This document shows, piece after piece, positions 12,370 through 15,769 of a stretch of DNA of 15,769 bases (positions are counted from its first letter, which is position 1; each line of letters starts with the position of its first letter). Both the position numbers and the translations under genes were made by a program. The notes under the pieces are model-generated. The model was not told the DNA's origin, made no database searches, and was given only the letters and a program-made list of their open reading frames with translations. The stretch comes from an uncultured Collinsella sp. (GTDB lineage Bacteria > Actinomycetota > Coriobacteriia > Coriobacteriales > Coriobacteriaceae), in the NCBI GenBank assembly GCA_900543845.1, contig UQTD01000046.1:1-15769 (forward strand). Direction: 5' to 3'.

Positions 12370-15300
12370 ATGCCGAAACGTACTGACATCAAGCGCATCC
12401 TCGTCATTGGTTCGGGCCCCATCGTTATTGGCCAGGCCTGTGAGTTCGACTACTCCGGCGCCCAGGCCTGCAAGGTGCTCAAGGAGGATGGCTTTGAGGT
12501 CATCCTAGTCAACTCCAATCCGGCAACCATCATGACCGACCCGGGTCTTGCCGACCGCACCTATGTTGAGCCTATCACCGCCGAGTTCATTGAGCGCGTG
12601 ATCAAGAAGGAACGTCCGGACGCGCTGCTGCCCACGCTGGGCGGCCAGACCGGTCTGAACGCCGCCGTCGAGCTGGCAAAGGACGGCACGCTCGACAAGT
12701 ACGGCGTCGAGATGATCGGCTGCGACCTGGCCGCTATCGAGCGCGGCGAAGACCGCAAGCTCTTTAACGAGGCCATGGCCGAGATTGGCCTGGAGGTCGC
12801 GCGCTCGGGCTATGCCTATAGCGTGGCCGACGCCGAGGCTATCGCCGAGCGCGTGGGCTATCCCTGCGTGCTGCGTCCGAGCTTTACCTTGGGCGGTGCC
12901 GGTGGCGGCATCGCGCATACCCACGAGGAGCTCGTCTCCATCGTGAGTCAGGGCTTGGAGCTCTCGCCCGCCCACGAGGTGCTGGTCGAGGAGTCCATCG
13001 AGGGCTGGAAAGAGTATGAGATGGAGGTCATGCGTGACCACGCCGGCAACGGCATCATCGTGTGCTCCATCGAGAATCTCGACCCCATGGGCGTGCATAC
13101 CGGCGACTCCATCACCGTGGCGCCGGCGCAGACGCTCTCCGACCTTGAGTATCAGCGCATGCGCGTGGCCTCGCTCGCCATTCTGGAGAAGATCGGCGTC
13201 GAGACCGGTGGCTCCAACGTGCAGTTTGCCGTGAACCCCAGCACCGGCCGCCTGATCGTCATCGAGATGAACCCGCGCGTGAGCCGCTCGTCCGCGCTGG
13301 CCTCCAAGGCCACGGGTTTCCCCATCGCTAAGGCCGCCGCGCGCCTGGCCGTGGGCTATACGCTCGACGAGATCGTCAACGATATCACCAAGGCAACGCC
13401 CGCTTGCTTTGAGCCCACGATCGATTACTGTGTGGTCAAGGTGCCGCGCTTTGCCTTCGAGAAGTTCAAGGGCACCGACCCCACGCTCACCACGCGCATG
13501 AAGGCCGTGGGCGAGATCATGGCAATCGGCCGCACCTTTGAGGAGGCCTTTGGCAAAGCTATGCGCTCGCTGGAGGACGGCCACCAGGGCATTTGCGCCG
13601 GTGGCAAAGAGGGTGCCGATAAGCTGAGCGACGACGAGCTCGCTCAGGCCGTGGCAACTCCGACCGAGCATCGCATCTTCTTTGTGGTCGAGGCTCTGCG
13701 CCGTGGCTGGGACATCGCCCGCATCCATGCCATCTGCGGTATCGATCCGTGGTACCTCAACCGTATCAACGACATGGTGCAGGTCCAGGAGAGCATCCGC
13801 GGCCTGCGTGTGGAGGATATCGACGCCGACGCGATGCGCCTGCTCAAGCAGTACGGTACGAGCGACGCCGAGATCGCCGCGCTGACCGGCTCGGACGAGC
13901 GCTTTGTGCGCGCCTATCGCAAGGGTCTGGGCGTGGTTCCCAGCATGAAGACGGTCGATACCTGCGCTGCGGAGTTCTCGAGCGCCACGGAGTACCACTA
14001 CAAGACGTACGAGAACATCTACCGCACGAGCCCGGATGCCAAGAAGTGCGTGGCTCCCGACGAGACCACGCCGGCGGACAAGCCCAAGGCGATGATCCTG
14101 GGCGCCGGCCCCAACCGTATCGGCCAGGGCATCGAGTTCGATTACTGCTGCGTGCACGCGAGCTACGCGCTGGCGGCCCGCGGCTTCGAGACCATCATGG
14201 TCAACTGCAATCCCGAGACCGTCTCGACCGACTATGACACGTCCGACCGCCTGTACTTTGAGCCGCTCACCTACGAGGACGTCATGGACGTTATCGATGT
14301 TGAGCGCCCCGACGGCGTCGTGGTGACGCTCGGCGGCCAGACCCCGCTTAAGCTGGCGCGCATGCTCGAGGAGAGCGGCGTGAACATCATGGGCACCAAG
14401 CCCGATGCCATCGACTTTGCCGAGGACCGCGAGCGCTTTGCCGCCCTGCTCGACAAGCTGGGCATCATGTATCCGCCGGCGGGCCAGGCCACCTCGTTTG
14501 AGGAGGCCGAGGCCGTTGCCGCACACATCGGCTACCCGCTGCTGGTGCGTCCGAGCTACGTGCTGGGCGGCCGCGGCATGATGATCGCCTACGATGCCGA
14601 GCATCTGCGCGATTACATGGCCGAGGCTGCGCGCATTAGCCCCGACTACCCGGTGTACCTCGATCGCTTCCTGGAGGGCGCGATCGAGTCCGATGTCGAC
14701 GCCCTGTGCGATGGCGAAGAGGTCTACATCGGCGGCATTCTGGAGCATATCGAGGAGGCCGGTATTCACTCCGGCGACTCTGCGACCTGCATCCCGCCGT
14801 TCAGCTTTAGCGAGAGCCTGCAGGCAAAGCTTCGCGAGACCACACGCCGCATCGCGATGGCGCTGGGCGTACGCGGCCTGGTCAACGTGCAGTATGCCAT
14901 CAAGGGCGAGACCGTCTACGTGATCGAGGCCAACCCGCGTGCCAGCCGTACCGTGCCGTTCATCTCCAAGGCCACCGGCGTACCGCTGGCCAAGTGCGCG
15001 GCGCGTATCATGGCGGGCGATTCCATCGCGAGCCTGGGCCTGCCGAGCGACGAGCGTCAGCTGGACTGGTTCTGCATGAAGGAAGCCGTTATGCCCTGGG
15101 GTCGTTTCCCCGGTGCCGACGTTATCCTGGGGCCCGAGATGAAGTCGACGGGCGAGGTCATGGGTATCGCCAAGAGCTATCCCGAGGCATACGCCAAGAC
15201 GCAGCTGGCGATTGACTACAAGCTGCCCGACCCGAGCGCCGGCAAGGTGTTCATCAGCGTGTGCGACCGTGACAAGCGCCACATCCTTTCGGTCGCGCGT

Positions 15301-15684
15301 ATCCTGCGCTACCTGGGCTTTGATATCTGCTCCACCGAGGGCACGGCGCGCGTGCTGCGCGGCGGCAACGTGACCTGCGAGGTCGTGGAGAAGATTAGCG
15401 GCCCGCACGACGGCGAGCGTCCCAACATCGGTGACCTGATCGCCGATGGCAAGATTGCGGTAATCATCAACACGCCGTACGGCCCGGGTTCGCGTGGCGA
15501 CGGCTATCTGTTGCGTACCGAGGCGGTGCGCCGCGGCGTGACCTGCGTGACGGCGATGTCTGCGGCCAACACGTACGTGAGTGCCATCGAGGCCGTGCGC
15601 GAGGACCAGCAGGGTCACGGCAGCGCCAACGACATGGGCATGGACGTCATCGCCCTGCAGGACCTGCCGCAGTACACGGTGTAG
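12370..15684 (+). CDS. carB: Carbamoyl-phosphate synthetase large subunit
   Basis: CarB makes carbamoyl phosphate from bicarbonate, ammonia and two ATP, feeding pyrimidine and arginine synthesis. The 1104 residues hold two homologous ATP-grasp halves. The first opens with ILVIGSGPIVIGQACEFDYS (10-29), with RPSFTLGGAGGG (169-180) and EMNPRVSRSSALASKATG (299-316). The second opens with AMILGAGPNRIGQGIEFDY at about 574, with RPSYVLGGRGMM and EANPRASRTVPFISKATG. The C-terminal MGS-like allosteric domain begins near 959 (KVFISVCDRDKRH) and contains INTPYGPGSRGDGYLLR. GAGGAG (12357-12362), inside the end of carA, lies 7 nt before ATG 12370, so translation is coupled to carA. The frame is open further upstream (to 12232) but only as an overlap with carA. 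Confidence 0.97.
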   Translation: MPKRTDIKRILVIGSGPIVIGQACEFDYSGAQACKVLKEDGFEVILVNSNPATIMTDPGLADRTYVEPITAEFIERVIKKERPDALLPTLGGQTGLNAAVELAKDGTLDKYGVEMIGCDLAAIERGEDRKLFNEAMAEIGLEVARSGYAYSVADAEAIAERVGYPCVLRPSFTLGGAGGGIAHTHEELVSIVSQGLELSPAHEVLVEESIEGWKEYEMEVMRDHAGNGIIVCSIENLDPMGVHTGDSITVAPAQTLSDLEYQRMRVASLAILEKIGVETGGSNVQFAVNPSTGRLIVIEMNPRVSRSSALASKATGFPIAKAAARLAVGYTLDEIVNDITKATPACFEPTIDYCVVKVPRFAFEKFKGTDPTLTTRMKAVGEIMAIGRTFEEAFGKAMRSLEDGHQGICAGGKEGADKLSDDELAQAVATPTEHRIFFVVEALRRGWDIARIHAICGIDPWYLNRINDMVQVQESIRGLRVEDIDADAMRLLKQYGTSDAEIAALTGSDERFVRAYRKGLGVVPSMKTVDTCAAEFSSATEYHYKTYENIYRTSPDAKKCVAPDETTPADKPKAMILGAGPNRIGQGIEFDYCCVHASYALAARGFETIMVNCNPETVSTDYDTSDRLYFEPLTYEDVMDVIDVERPDGVVVTLGGQTPLKLARMLEESGVNIMGTKPDAIDFAEDRERFAALLDKLGIMYPPAGQATSFEEAEAVAAHIGYPLLVRPSYVLGGRGMMIAYDAEHLRDYMAEAARISPDYPVYLDRFLEGAIESDVDALCDGEEVYIGGILEHIEEAGIHSGDSATCIPPFSFSESLQAKLRETTRRIAMALGVRGLVNVQYAIKGETVYVIEANPRASRTVPFISKATGVPLAKCAARIMAGDSIASLGLPSDERQLDWFCMKEAVMPWGRFPGADVILGPEMKSTGEVMGIAKSYPEAYAKTQLAIDYKLPDPSAGKVFISVCDRDKRHILSVARILRYLGFDICSTEGTARVLRGGNVTCEVVEKISGPHDGERPNIGDLIADGKIAVIINTPYGPGSRGDGYLLRTEAVRRGVTCVTAMSAANTYVSAIEAVREDQQGHGSANDMGMDVIALQDLPQYTV

Positions 15685-15712
15685 TGTGACCTGTCCGGCC
15701 GGGACGGAGGGG

Positions 15713-15769
15713 GCCGAGTTTCCCCCTTCGCTCCGGCTGCAAGCAGAGTCGCTCAGTGGGAAACTCGGC
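15713..15769. repeat. Inverted repeat after carB, cut by the window end
   Basis: GCCGAGTTTCCC (15713-15724) and GGGAAACTCGGC (15758-15769) are perfect 12-bp inverted repeats around 33 nt. The right arm ends at the last base of the window, so it may continue, and a T-tract cannot be seen. An alternative local fold pairs GGGGG (15709-15713) with CCCCC (15722-15726). It could be the carAB terminator or another short palindromic element. Confidence 0.5.

Noticed and set aside
12505..15618. Minus-strand open frame of 1037 codons opposite carB
   Set aside because: It is a mirror of GC-rich codon usage in carB, with a low-complexity His/Ala/Leu/Val/Gly composition and no family motif.
1..15769. CRISPR array, prophage, transposase, toxin-antitoxin or defence genes
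   Set aside because: No regularly spaced repeats and no transposase, nuclease or phage-type proteins are seen. All large genes are housekeeping or transport.

Overview
The window is a stretch of high-GC bacterial core chromosome. The gene order rpsF-ssb-rpsR-rplI-dnaB-purA-purD, the Ala/Glu-rich r-protein tail and the overall codon use suggest an actinobacterial genome of the Coriobacteriia, probably Collinsella-like. That placement rests on family knowledge and the look of the proteins; no database search was run. Every large gene is on the + strand and intact; two tRNA-Ser genes are on the - strand.

Layout. 1-400: a tRNA-Ser 3'-end relic on +, then tRNA-Ser(CGA) and tRNA-Ser(GGA) on -, each with its own intrinsic terminator and with a good sigma70-type promoter at 408-435. 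392-885: a gene-free regulatory stretch that ends in a strong promoter (786-814) and a leader hairpin. 886-2648: operon rpsF-ssb-rpsR-rplI (S6, single-strand DNA-binding protein, S18, L9) closed by a strong terminator. 2802-4193: replicative helicase dnaB. 4287-5573: purA with its own promoter overlapping the dnaB stop. 5692-7713: purD (TTG start) and a Nudix ADP-sugar pyrophosphatase. 7753-9667: an ABC half-transporter preceded by a ~100-bp palindromic element, followed 19 nt later by an unknown one-TM protein and a terminator. 10685-10791: a second palindromic element. 10929-15684: carA-carB, both subunits of carbamoyl-phosphate synthetase, led by a hairpin that matches the PyrR-binding consensus and abuts the carA ribosome-binding site. 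15713-15769: a third inverted repeat running to the window edge.

How the genes work together. The first operon joins translation (S6 and S18 are 30S partners, L9 is 50S) with replication (SSB, and DnaB next door). purA and purD serve de novo purine synthesis, and the adjacent Nudix enzyme may recycle or clean up ADP-ribose-type nucleotides. carAB feeds pyrimidine and arginine synthesis and is probably repressed by PyrR when UMP is abundant. The ABC transporter and its membrane partner have no known substrate.

Most of what is unusual lies between genes: imperfect 23-28-bp inverted repeats at 7753-7850 and 10685-10791, the first of which supplies a Shine-Dalgarno and in-frame start to the ABC transporter; leader hairpins in front of rpsF, rpsR and purA; and lineage-type protein extensions in L9, the Nudix protein and especially CarA (about 35 extra residues inside the glutaminase domain). 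I see no defence system, prophage, CRISPR array or biosynthetic cluster.
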